Shown here one piece after another: positions 1 through 7,761 of a stretch of DNA of 35,173 nt. The DNA comes from Bacillota bacterium. GTDB lineage: Bacteria > Bacillota > Limnochordia > Darwinibacteriales > Darwinibacteriaceae. The notes under the pieces were generated by a model that saw only the letters and a list, made by a program, of their open reading frames with translations, was not told the DNA's origin and ran no database searches. The stretch covers positions 1-35,173 of the forward strand of contig JAAYRS010000148.1 in the NCBI GenBank assembly GCA_012518645.1, written 5' to 3'. Each line of letters begins with the position of its first letter. Position 1 is the stretch's first letter. Both the position numbers and the translations under genes were made by a program.

Positions 1-337
1 AAGCCATCACAATTCCAGGAAAGAATTTAAATTGCCAGCCGTAGGCTTCCAAAGTGGTCACCCCCGCCACAGAGCAGCCTAGTGCATAGGCCAGCCCCTT
101 AGCTGTAGCCACACCAATACGCAGGCCTGTGAAAGAACCGGGCCCTGTCACTACAGCCACTCCATCTAAATCCCCAGTTTCTACCTCGGCATCGGCCAAT
201 AACTTTTCCAAGGCCGGCAGCAGCCTTTCCGAATGGGTTGTCCTAATATTTAAGACCGACTCTCCCAGAAGGTGCCCCGATCTAAGTAAGGCCACCCCTC
301 CCGTCAGAGTCGAGGTATCAATTCCTAAAACAATCAC
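1..337 (-). CDS. tsaB: TsaB, tRNA threonylcarbamoyladenosine biosynthesis protein (N-terminal part, truncated by window edge)
   Basis: Reverse-strand reading from GTG at 337: (M)IVLGIDTSTLTGGVALLRSGHLLGESVLNIRTTHSERLLPALEKLLADAEVETGDLDGVAVVTGPGSFTGLRIGVATAKGLAYALGCSVAGV..., typical TsaB. Missed by the ORF track because it is open at the edge. The start overlaps the tsaE stop (TAGTG). Confidence 0.9.
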   Translation of the reverse strand, partial: MIVLGIDTSTLTGGVALLRSGHLLGESVLNIRTTHSERLLPALEKLLADAEVETGDLDGVAVVTGPGSFTGLRIGVATAKGLAYALGCSVAGVTTLEAYGWQFKFFPGIVMA

Positions 338-804
338 TAACCCTGCCCCCTTAACCGCTTCACTATCTCCCCGCTGCGCTCGCCGTTAGGCTTGAGCCGA
401 ATCTCCCGTTTTTCATCCTCCAAAATATTCAAAGTAATATCCAAACGATCCTCCGGTAAATAATGGGCGAATAGGTCCCCCCATTCAACGGCGGTAATAC
501 CGGAACCGTAGAAGTAATCAGCATACCCGATCTGTTCCAGTTCATAATCTTCTTCCAAACGGTATAAATCAAAGTGATATAAGGGATAAAGGCCAATATA
601 TTCGTTAATCAGAACAAAAGTTGGGCTCACAATTTCCTCTTCCGGAATACCTAAACTCAGCCCAATACCTTTTACTAACAAAGTTTTGCCCGCCCCCAAT
701 TGACCGTTTAAATTTAGAAAATCAGCGGGAAGCAAAAGTTTTCCAATCTTTGCACCAATATTTTTCGTTTCTTGCGGATCCTTGGAACTAAAGCTTAGCA
801 ACAA
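337..804 (-). CDS. tsaE: TsaE, tRNA threonylcarbamoyladenosine biosynthesis ATPase
   Basis: LNLNGQLGAGKTLLVKGIGLSLGI Walker A, SPTFVLINEY, HFDLYRLE, VEWGD motifs; adjacent to tsaB. Confidence 0.95.
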   Translation of the reverse strand: MLLSFSSKDPQETKNIGAKIGKLLLPADFLNLNGQLGAGKTLLVKGIGLSLGIPEEEIVSPTFVLINEYIGLYPLYHFDLYRLEEDYELEQIGYADYFYGSGITAVEWGDLFAHYLPEDRLDITLNILEDEKREIRLKPNGERSGEIVKRLRGQG

Positions 805-831
805 AAATCACTCCCTGGTTAAAAAGACCGC

Positions 832-1995
832 CTAATTAGAGCACTCCCTCCTATAAACGACCTTGCCGTGAACAAGCACCTGCTCTACTTGAGACTGATT
901 GTCCAGGGGATCTCCGCTCCATAGTGCCAAATCCGCCATTTTCCCCGCTTCAATCGAGCCGTAGCGATCAGCAATACCTAGGAGCGAAGCTGGATTAACG
1001 GTAATTGCCTTTAAAGCCTCTTCCACAGGTAAGCCCGCCTTAACTGCCAGTGCCGCGGCAGTGGGTAAGTACTTAGCAGGCAGGACAGGATGGTCCATGG
1101 TAATAGTAATCGGAATCCCATTTTCCCAAAGGGTTTTTAAGGTCTTAAAAGAACGATCTTTTAATTCCACTTTGGAACGGCTGGTCATCGTAGGACCGAT
1201 AACGGCCCAAACCCCAGCTTCTTTTAATTCTTCCACAATTTTATGTCCTTCTGTACAATGCTCGATACAGAGGTCCAAATCGAATTCCTTAGCAATCCTT
1301 AAAGCCGTCATAATATCATCGGCCCTATGTGCGTGGGCTCTAACCGGCAGTTTGCGTTCTAAAACCCGCACCAAAACTTCCATCTTTAAGTCGCGCTCGG
1401 GAACTTGTTCCGGATCCTTTTCCCCCTTTTTTAATTTAGCCCGGTAATTCTGGGCTTTAACCAAGTTTTCCCGCAAGAGAGCTGCTGTGGCCATGCGTGT
1501 AGCCGGGGATTTTTTTTGCCCGGAATAAACCCGTTTGGGATTTTCTCCAAAAGCGATTTTTAACCCGCCTTCTTTAATGATCATCTCTTCCACAGTATTT
1601 CCGTACATATGGACTACAACTCCCTGTCCTCCTATGACATTTGCACTGCCCGGAAGGACGCACATGGCCGTAACCCCGCCTGCTAAAGTCTCTTTAATTC
1701 CCTCATCGCGGGGATTGATGGCATCAAGCACTCTTAAATGAGGGGTGACCGGATCCACGGCTTCGTTGCCGTCCCCACCCTCCCAACCGAGGCTTTCTTC
1801 ATAGGCCCCGGCGTGGCCGTGAGCGTCAATCATCCCGGGCATGAGCACCTTTCCTGCCCCATCAATGATTACAGCATCTTTAGGAATCTCCACATCCCCC
1901 ACGGCGCTAATTATGCCCTGATCATTAATAAGGACAGCACCCTTCTGGATGCCGTTCGTAATTGTGTAAAGCTCAGCATTTATAATTGCTAACAA
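832..1995 (-). CDS. Amidohydrolase family protein (imidazolonepropionase-like)
   Basis: MPGMIDAHGHAG metal-binding motif, RAHAHRADD, CIEHCTEGH, TMDHPVLP, NPASLLGIADRYGSIEAGKMADLALWSGDPL C-terminal signature. TTG start with AGGAGGGG RBS. Confidence 0.9.
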   Translation of the reverse strand: MLAIINAELYTITNGIQKGAVLINDQGIISAVGDVEIPKDAVIIDGAGKVLMPGMIDAHGHAGAYEESLGWEGGDGNEAVDPVTPHLRVLDAINPRDEGIKETLAGGVTAMCVLPGSANVIGGQGVVVHMYGNTVEEMIIKEGGLKIAFGENPKRVYSGQKKSPATRMATAALLRENLVKAQNYRAKLKKGEKDPEQVPERDLKMEVLVRVLERKLPVRAHAHRADDIMTALRIAKEFDLDLCIEHCTEGHKIVEELKEAGVWAVIGPTMTSRSKVELKDRSFKTLKTLWENGIPITITMDHPVLPAKYLPTAAALAVKAGLPVEEALKAITVNPASLLGIADRYGSIEAGKMADLALWSGDPLDNQSQVEQVLVHGKVVYRRECSN

Positions 1996-2064
1996 GATTT
2001 TCCCCTCCTATTGTCTACATTACCGTTTTGTTCACCACAAGAGGGAATAATCCTGCTCCATTCT

Positions 2065-2775
2065 CTACTTTGCCTTAGCTGCCTGAATAAAATGTTTGAA
2101 AATTTCAAGCGCGGCCGGATAATGATCGATCATGGCTTCAGGATGCCACTGCACACCTAAAACAAAGCGGTGGCGGGTACTTTCCACTGCTTCCACAACC
2201 CCATCAGAGGCACTGGCCACAACCCGCAGCCCTTGGCCTAACTTAGCGATAGATTGATGGTGAAAGGAGTTTACCCTTGTCGGGTTCCGGCCCCAGATCC
2301 CCCCTAAAATACTGGCAGTCTGCAGCGAGATATCATGGCTGGCATACCAGCGGGGTGCTTTTTGCTCGTGTTGAACGGAGCCTCTGATCTGGGTGGGAAT
2401 ATCTTGAACTAAGCTCCCACCTAAGGCGATGTTTAAAACTTGAGCCCCGCGGCAGATCGCTAAAATTGGTAAATTCTTTTCTAGAGCAAACCCCGCCGCG
2501 TTTAAATCCAATTCATCACAGAAGGGATCGACCTTTCCACATTCTGGGGAGGGATCCTCACCATAGCGGTTAGGGTCTACATCCAGTCCCCCGGGTAAAA
2601 TAAGACCGTCTAGAGATCCCAAAGCTTGAAATAGTTCCTGTTTTGGTTGATAAGGAATCAAAACGGGGGTTCCCCCCCCTGCTAAAACCGCTTGAATATA
2701 GGCCTCGCTCACGTAATGGCTGCGCGGGTTGCTTTCTTGGCGGCTGCAGGTCAAACCAATTAAAGGCCTGTTCAT
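2065..2775 (-). CDS. Gamma-glutamyl-gamma-aminobutyrate hydrolase family protein (peptidase C26, class I glutamine amidotransferase-like)
   Basis: MNRPLIGLTCSR..., LPILAICRGAQVLNIALGGSLVQDI, GVQWHPE. Start moved from 2829 to ATG at 2775, preceded by TTAGGAGG; the longer ORF runs over a terminator. Confidence 0.9.
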   Translation of the reverse strand: MNRPLIGLTCSRQESNPRSHYVSEAYIQAVLAGGGTPVLIPYQPKQELFQALGSLDGLILPGGLDVDPNRYGEDPSPECGKVDPFCDELDLNAAGFALEKNLPILAICRGAQVLNIALGGSLVQDIPTQIRGSVQHEQKAPRWYASHDISLQTASILGGIWGRNPTRVNSFHHQSIAKLGQGLRVVASASDGVVEAVESTRHRFVLGVQWHPEAMIDHYPAALEIFKHFIQAAKAK

Positions 2776-2793
2776 GGCAATTCCTCCTAAACT

Positions 2794-2819
2794 AAAAAAC
2801 ACCCAGCCAACTGAGTGTT
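2794..2819 (-). terminator. Rho-independent terminator of the toxin-antitoxin operon
   Basis: Minus strand AACACTCAG-TTGG-CTGGGTGTT followed by a T-run, just after the toxin stop. Confidence 0.75.
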
Positions 2820-2832
2820 CCCAAACCATAAT

Positions 2833-3186
2833 TTACATTTTAATTAGACCAAGGCTGATTTGCAAAGCCTGGTCTATTTGGGCCATGGTTTTTTCATCAA
2901 GATGGGCAACTTTTTCTTTTAGCCTTCGCTTATCAATTGTGCGCACTTGTTCCAGCAAAATAACGGAATCCTTTTCCAAGACAAAATCGGAACTGTCCAA
3001 TTCTACATGAGTTGGCAATTTAGCTTTTTTAATCCTGGATGTGATGGCAGCCACAATTGTTGTGGGACTATATTTATTACCTATATCGTTTTGGAGAATT
3101 AAAACGGGGCGTACACCCCCTTGTTCCGAACCAATTACGGGGTTCAAATTAGCGTAAAAAATATCCCCGCGCAACACATTTTCCAC
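2833..3186 (-). CDS. ndoA: MazF/NdoA(EndoA)-type endoribonuclease toxin
   Basis: [46 protein letters not shown]...[12 protein letters not shown], classic PemK/MazF of Firmicutes. GTG start. Confidence 0.95.
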   Translation of the reverse strand: MENVLRGDIFYANLNPVIGSEQGGVRPVLILQNDIGNKYSPTTIVAAITSRIKKAKLPTHVELDSSDFVLEKDSVILLEQVRTIDKRRLKEKVAHLDEKTMAQIDQALQISLGLIKM

Positions 3187-3187
3187 T

Positions 3188-3454
3188 TTACTCAGCCTCC
3201 GCCAACTGGCGCTCGTAGTGTTCTAACAGCTCGTCATCCCTACCTTCTTCTGCTAGTTTCAAGTTTAATTCAGCCATAACTTGATAACCGACTTTAAGCT
3301 GTTCCTGTAATCCCTCGCTGTTTCTCTCTTTTATATACACCTGCATCACTTTTTGGATGAACTGGCTGCGGTTAACTTCTTCTTTTTGAGCGAAATTGTC
3401 TATTTCGGCGAGAAGCTCAGCGGAAATATAGATTTGAACCCGTTTACTGCTCAC
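3188..3454 (-). CDS. Ribbon-helix-helix antitoxin (NdoAI/MazE-like)
   Basis: Small protein [43 protein letters not shown] immediately upstream of the MazF-like toxin. AAGAGGTG RBS is spaced correctly for the GTG at 3454 rather than 3463. Confidence 0.85.
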   Translation of the reverse strand: MSSKRVQIYISAELLAEIDNFAQKEEVNRSQFIQKVMQVYIKERNSEGLQEQLKVGYQVMAELNLKLAEEGRDDELLEHYERQLAEAE

Positions 3455-3488
3455 AGAATTCACCTCTTCTTAGGACGAACCTAAATTT

Positions 3489-3518
3489 ATTATACTGTGC
3501 CGTAAAGATCGCTGTCAA
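3489..3518 (-). promoter_or_regulatory. Sigma-A-type promoter of the toxin-antitoxin operon
   Basis: Minus strand TTGACA (3513-3518), 18-nt spacer, TATAAT (3489-3494). Confidence 0.8.
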
Positions 3519-3530
3519 TAATGGGAGAGG

Positions 3531-3559
3531 TTGCCTCTACCCTGGTTTTATGGTAATCT
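3531..3559 (+). promoter_or_regulatory. Sigma-A-type promoter of the XRE regulator
   Basis: TTGCCT (3531-3536), 17-nt spacer, TAATCT (3554-3559). The ORF-track start at 3531 is this -35 box. Confidence 0.6.
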
Positions 3560-3602
3560 AAAAGTCAGGGGAAACATAAAACCATATTATGGGGGTATAA
3601 AA

Positions 3603-4289
3603 ATGGGGGCTTTAGGTTCTCGTTTACGGCACCGGAGAAGGCAACTCCGTTTACAACAAAAGGACGTTGCCGGTAAAAGCGGTTCCAGCCTGCTTAGTAA
3701 AGTTGAAAATGGAGCATCCTATCCTTCTCTGAGAAACCTTGAAAAATGGGCCATAGTTTTAAATACCACCATGGCAAACCTTTTCGGAGATCAACTAATT
3801 TTAGAAGCAGCCAAAGAAACTATTCTCTTAACCGAGACGTGCCACGCCTATTTAGATCTTTTAAACGAAACCAGCCTGACCCGGTTTTTAAGGGAACTAA
3901 GCTCCAGTGCTAGCTCTTTAAGCACACCCGTGCCTAAACCGCCTTTGAATCCAGAGGCAGAGTATCTTACAGCAAGAGTTTTATTACAGAGGGGAACCCC
4001 TCAAAAGGCGGCTGTCCTCCTGGAAAAGGCACTGGCAACCAATAATTCCCAACTTTGGAGAATATACCACCTCCTTTTATTATGCCAAATTTACGAACAA
4101 CTAAGCGATAATCTTAAACTAACCCAGGCCCGAAAAAAATTGGCCTTGGCCCTCAACAGCTTAGATGCTCGGGATTTAGAGCTGGCCCTGCCGCCGGGAA
4201 ATGCACTTTCCCCGGCAGATTTGGGACTGTTGAAACTAAGTGCTTTTTGGCAGGCCTTCCAAGCCCACGGGCAAAGCCAAGCCTACTAG
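3603..4289 (+). CDS. XRE-family HTH transcriptional regulator with C-terminal TPR-like helical region
   Basis: MGALGSRLRHRRRQLRLQQKDVAGKSGSSLLSKVENGASYPSLRNLEKWAIVLNTTMANLF = HTH_3; helical repeat-like C-terminus. ATG at 3603 preceded by a G-rich RBS. Confidence 0.85.
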   Translation: MGALGSRLRHRRRQLRLQQKDVAGKSGSSLLSKVENGASYPSLRNLEKWAIVLNTTMANLFGDQLILEAAKETILLTETCHAYLDLLNETSLTRFLRELSSSASSLSTPVPKPPLNPEAEYLTARVLLQRGTPQKAAVLLEKALATNNSQLWRIYHLLLLCQIYEQLSDNLKLTQARKKLALALNSLDARDLELALPPGNALSPADLGLLKLSAFWQAFQAHGQSQAY

Positions 4290-4370
4290 CTTTTATTTCT
4301 ACGCCTGCGGCTTTAATCCTGCTCTGCTTAATACTGATTTATTCCTTAAGCCAAAGAACTATTCCTAAAA

Positions 4371-4407
4371 GAAAAAGCCGCCTGGGAAATCCCAGGCGGC
4401 TCTTTTT
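4371..4407. terminator. Bidirectional rho-independent terminator between convergent genes
   Basis: Perfect GCCGCCTGGG-AAAT-CCCAGGCGGC hairpin (4377-4400) flanked by an A-run and a T-run. Confidence 0.9.
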
Positions 4408-4415
4408 CGTTTAGC

Positions 4416-5696
4416 TTAGAAAGGAACGGTAACACTGGCTTTAACCAGTTCTTTAGCGACCAAGTCCCCATCCTTATCAACGTGGCCATCTTCGGTGAAG
4501 ACCTTCTGCACAGTTAAAGCTAGGACTGTATCACTAAGGCCAATCTTATAATCAGCTGCAAGTTTAGCATCAATGACTACTCCTACCTGTTCATAATCAA
4601 CAGAGGGCTTCACAGTCAACTTATCGCTGGCTAGGACATGACCTAAGAGACCGGCGCCGAAATCATTTTTCGACTCAAACACACCGTAGGCCTTGAGCCA
4701 AACCATATCTTCAACAAGGGGTGCCGCGGCATCTACTCTGACTTTAGCAAAGGCCAAATCTTCGAAGTCTACGCTAACGCCAACTGCGGGTGCATCGTTT
4801 TTGAACCATTCTTTGCCGGCAAAAAGTTTGTTAAAAGCAACAGCATCGCTAAAGCGATAGTAGGCTTTGAGACCAATTTCGTTCTCGTTGCCGGAATCCT
4901 TAAGAGTGACTTCCCCGTCCAAGGATACCTGGAAATCTATTTCTTCGTAGGTTGCGCCTGCACCAAGGACTGTAGTGGCTTCTTCATTCCAATATTCATT
5001 CTTATAAACAACGGAGCCGTTGACTTCCAATTCCTCGGTAACATCATAATCGGCACCTAAACCAAAAGCCATACCCATGTCTTCACCAAGTTTAACACCG
5101 GCTTCAGCTTTCACGCCAAGTGCATCTGCGTCGCCTTTGCCATAAATTGCCAAAGTGTGGGCCATATCAGCGGACCATTCCTCAAGGGCATAGGCCAAAC
5201 CAACGTCAAAACCTTCAACTTCAGCATCAACAAAGGCTTTTAGATTATCCGCAGGATCGAAATCAAGGGTGACAGCAGCTAAATCAAGAACAGGAACTTC
5301 CACCCGAGCGCGAATATCTTTAGCCTTCTTGGGCGCAGAGACGAATTTAAATGGGGTGTTTTTATCAGATAGTTCTTTTTCGTTACCCCAGACCCAAGCC
5401 TTGAAATACTGGTCGTATAAACCAAGTTCGTATTTACCAATTTCAAATTTCGAGTCTTCTAGATCCAAGCTGACGCCTGCCGAGAACTCCCAATTGAGAT
5501 CATCCTCTTCGCCATCTGCAGAAGCAAGGCCGACATCAACCGAAAACTCAGGAACGAGCTTTAGGCCGTCTTCAAAATTAAGTTTATCTGAGCTGACTTC
5601 GGCCTTAAATTTGCCGCTGAACTCTACTGCAGCCATTGCACTGCCGGCAAAAGCCACAAGGAGTGCAAGGGCAAAAACTAATACCTTCTTATTCAT
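4416..5696 (-). CDS. Outer-membrane beta-barrel / porin-like protein
   Basis: Signal peptide MNKKVLVFALALLVAFAGSAMAA, alternating beta-strand pattern throughout, C-terminal strand ending ...ELVKASVTVPF (terminal Phe). Confidence 0.75.
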   Translation of the reverse strand: MNKKVLVFALALLVAFAGSAMAAVEFSGKFKAEVSSDKLNFEDGLKLVPEFSVDVGLASADGEEDDLNWEFSAGVSLDLEDSKFEIGKYELGLYDQYFKAWVWGNEKELSDKNTPFKFVSAPKKAKDIRARVEVPVLDLAAVTLDFDPADNLKAFVDAEVEGFDVGLAYALEEWSADMAHTLAIYGKGDADALGVKAEAGVKLGEDMGMAFGLGADYDVTEELEVNGSVVYKNEYWNEEATTVLGAGATYEEIDFQVSLDGEVTLKDSGNENEIGLKAYYRFSDAVAFNKLFAGKEWFKNDAPAVGVSVDFEDLAFAKVRVDAAAPLVEDMVWLKAYGVFESKNDFGAGLLGHVLASDKLTVKPSVDYEQVGVVIDAKLAADYKIGLSDTVLALTVQKVFTEDGHVDKDGDLVAKELVKASVTVPF

Positions 5697-5773
5697 TCTT
5701 TTTTCCCCCTCAGTTTTTTGGAAAATAGTTATTTCTGTATTCCTTATTACCTATGGATCTTGAGGAGAAAGTT

Positions 5774-5858
5774 TCCATGTTTCCTTAAACCCCTTTGAAT
5801 CCTAGGTAATTCACCTTATCTTCTGCCCAACCGCTGGATACTGAGTTAGACACCTCCC
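5774..5858 (-). promoter_or_regulatory. Conserved 5' leader element (copy A) upstream of porin-like gene 1
   Basis: GGGAGGTG at 5851-5858, GCTGG/CCAGC stem around it, AGGAAACATGGA at 5774-5785. Same arrangement as upstream of porin-like gene 2. Confidence 0.55.
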
Positions 5859-6025
5859 TTCACCCCAGCCCGGCTTCGAGAAAAATAAGGTCTTATTCTA
5901 TATTATCATTTGACAAGATAACCCTAATTCCTTCTTGTCTTTGGAAATTTTTCCTTAATAGTAAGTATTTGCTCTCACTCACAGTTATTCTATTAATATT
6001 CAAAAAGACCTTTTTGTTTCTTCAT

Positions 6026-6055
6026 AAAAAACGGCCCCCCCAAGGGAGCCGTTTT
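6026..6055 (-). terminator. Rho-independent terminator of porin-like gene 2
   Basis: Minus strand AAAACGGCTCCCTTGGGGGGGCCGTTTTTT. Confidence 0.85.
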
Positions 6056-6074
6056 CCAATAATCGTTGAGTTAA

Positions 6075-7373
6075 TTAAAACTCTACTTTCATACCTGCGT
6101 TGAAGGTGGTTCCTTCTTGACGATCGTGTTCAATGCCGAGGTTTACGCCGTTAGGAGCGGCAAATTCCGCACCTACTTTATAACCGACAGAATCCCAATC
6201 GAGCTTGGAAGCAGAGACTTCCGCGCTAAGTTCAAGGCCTTCAACGGCGGGCACCAAACCGAGAGTAGTGCTGGCACCTAAAGTGTGCACCAGGCCTTCC
6301 TCACCGGTCCATTCTCCTTGATATTTACCGTTTAGGACTAATCCGTCCATAATTTCTACATCCCGATCTACAGCGAACTTGGTAGATTTGGTAGTGATTC
6401 CGCTAACGGCAGGTACATCCAAAACGGTGCTTACCTCGAAGTTAAAACCATCATATTCAGTATCCGCGGCGATGCTGGCTTCCGCAAACATTTGATCGTA
6501 AGCGGCTTCCATGTTCACGCCTTGTTGAGCGGTCTTTAAACCGACAAAAAGGCCATGATGTTTCGCCCGCTCTAAGTGGATCCAATCGTGCTCAGCTTTG
6601 CCTTCCTTGGTTTTCTCAGCAACATAGCCGGGTGTCCAATCAGCGCTGATATATTTGTATCCGGCAATCACTTTGGTCTCTTCGGCCAAGGCATAATCAG
6701 CCTTCACTTTCCAGAGGCTATTTAGGCTTTCTTCCTTTTTGTCAGCAGCAAAACTTCCCGCTGCTTGCAGGCCATCGATTAGTTCGGCCGCGGCATCGGC
6801 TTGGAAGCGAATTAGCTCGTCATCAGCGATAACAGCTGCCCCAAGGTCTACCTCCTCAATTAAATCCAAGGTAGAGTGAAAACCAAGGACATGCCCTTGA
6901 CCCACTTCTCCTTCGTTCAGAGGCAATCCGTAAAAGCCGTTCAGGCTCACCAGATCTAAATCCACGCCGCTGATGCTGATTCCACTGCGTTTTTTCAAGG
7001 TAGCATAAGGACTGTAACCAATATCCAAGGTGCCGAACCGGGTTGTAGCCTCAGGCCCTCCATTCCAAAATGGGCCGTCCGCTTCGATAAATGCTTGTTT
7101 TAAAGTAATGTCGCCTAAAGAAAGAGCACTTGGCATTAATTCTTCCAGTTCTTTTTCCAACCCAAGCTCAACACCTGCTCGAACTTTATCTTGAGCAGCA
7201 CTGAGATCAAGATTAAGGGAAAGTTCAGAACCTGGGACAACCTCCAGGTTTTCCTCCTTTTTGTTTACTTCAATTTGCGTCTCGATAGCACCGCTGAAGT
7301 CGATACCGGCCGCGGAAACAGGCCCGATAGCGGCTAAAACAATGATTAGAGACAGAATAAGTGTTTTTTTCAT
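6075..7373 (-). CDS. Outer-membrane beta-barrel / porin-like protein
   Basis: Start moved to ATG 7373 (MKKTLILSLIIVLAAIGPVSAAGIDFSG signal peptide, AAGGGG RBS). Beta-rich, ends ...TTFNAGMKVEF. Confidence 0.75.
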   Translation of the reverse strand: MKKTLILSLIIVLAAIGPVSAAGIDFSGAIETQIEVNKKEENLEVVPGSELSLNLDLSAAQDKVRAGVELGLEKELEELMPSALSLGDITLKQAFIEADGPFWNGGPEATTRFGTLDIGYSPYATLKKRSGISISGVDLDLVSLNGFYGLPLNEGEVGQGHVLGFHSTLDLIEEVDLGAAVIADDELIRFQADAAAELIDGLQAAGSFAADKKEESLNSLWKVKADYALAEETKVIAGYKYISADWTPGYVAEKTKEGKAEHDWIHLERAKHHGLFVGLKTAQQGVNMEAAYDQMFAEASIAADTEYDGFNFEVSTVLDVPAVSGITTKSTKFAVDRDVEIMDGLVLNGKYQGEWTGEEGLVHTLGASTTLGLVPAVEGLELSAEVSASKLDWDSVGYKVGAEFAAPNGVNLGIEHDRQEGTTFNAGMKVEF

Positions 7374-7450
7374 AATTGATTTTATCCCCTTCAAATTATT
7401 TTTAGGGCAACAACTGCATTTCCGGCCCATTTAAGAATGATCGGGGAGTC

Positions 7451-7564
7451 TCCATGTTTCCTCACCCTAGTGTTCTTGCGGGCTTTCTCTGCATTTGCTG
7501 CACTTTGGCCAGTTTTGGATCCTCGGGGTCGCACCTCCTTTCTTGGGAAATATACCAAAACTGG
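7451..7564 (-). promoter_or_regulatory. Conserved 5' leader element (copy B) upstream of porin-like gene 2
   Basis: AGAAAGGAGGTG (7532-7543) in the loop of perfect 10-bp stem CCAGTTTTGG/CCAAAACTGG (7555-7564 / 7509-7518), plus AGGAAACATGGA (7451-7462). Confidence 0.6.
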
Positions 7565-7712
7565 ACCCAACCACCATGTTGATATGACTAACATAAGTTA
7601 GTGAAGTCGCTTTAGAATCTCCATGTTAACGGTGGTTCGCCTAGCTTATTCGCCTTTCTTAGTACTATTCCTCCTGCTAAACACCTTGTAGATCTTTCCA
7701 AGGACTTTTTTG

Positions 7713-7746
7713 GTAAAAAAAAGGGAGCGTTCCGAACGCCCCCTTT
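7713..7746 (-). terminator. Rho-independent terminator of the ABC ATPase gene
   Basis: Minus strand AAAGGGGGCGTTCGGAACGCTCCCTTTTTTTT. Confidence 0.9.
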
Positions 7747-7761
7747 GCCAGCATTTGAATT

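Noticed and set aside
2833-3463. Toxin-antitoxin pair as a mobile defence island
   Set aside because: NdoA/NdoAI-type modules are commonly core chromosomal genes in Firmicutes, and no mobile or defence genes are adjacent.
5774-5858. Known riboswitch (c-di-GMP-I, ydaO/c-di-AMP, preQ1, SAM, THF) in porin leaders
   Set aside because: Compared from memory with consensus cores; the diagnostic motifs are not present. An Rfam/Infernal scan would settle this.
7391-7594. 67-aa minus ORF in the porin-2 leader
   Set aside because: Its frame runs through the structured leader and 12-mer with no plausible RBS at its start and no counterpart in the porin-1 leader, so a regulatory RNA reading is preferred over a small protein.
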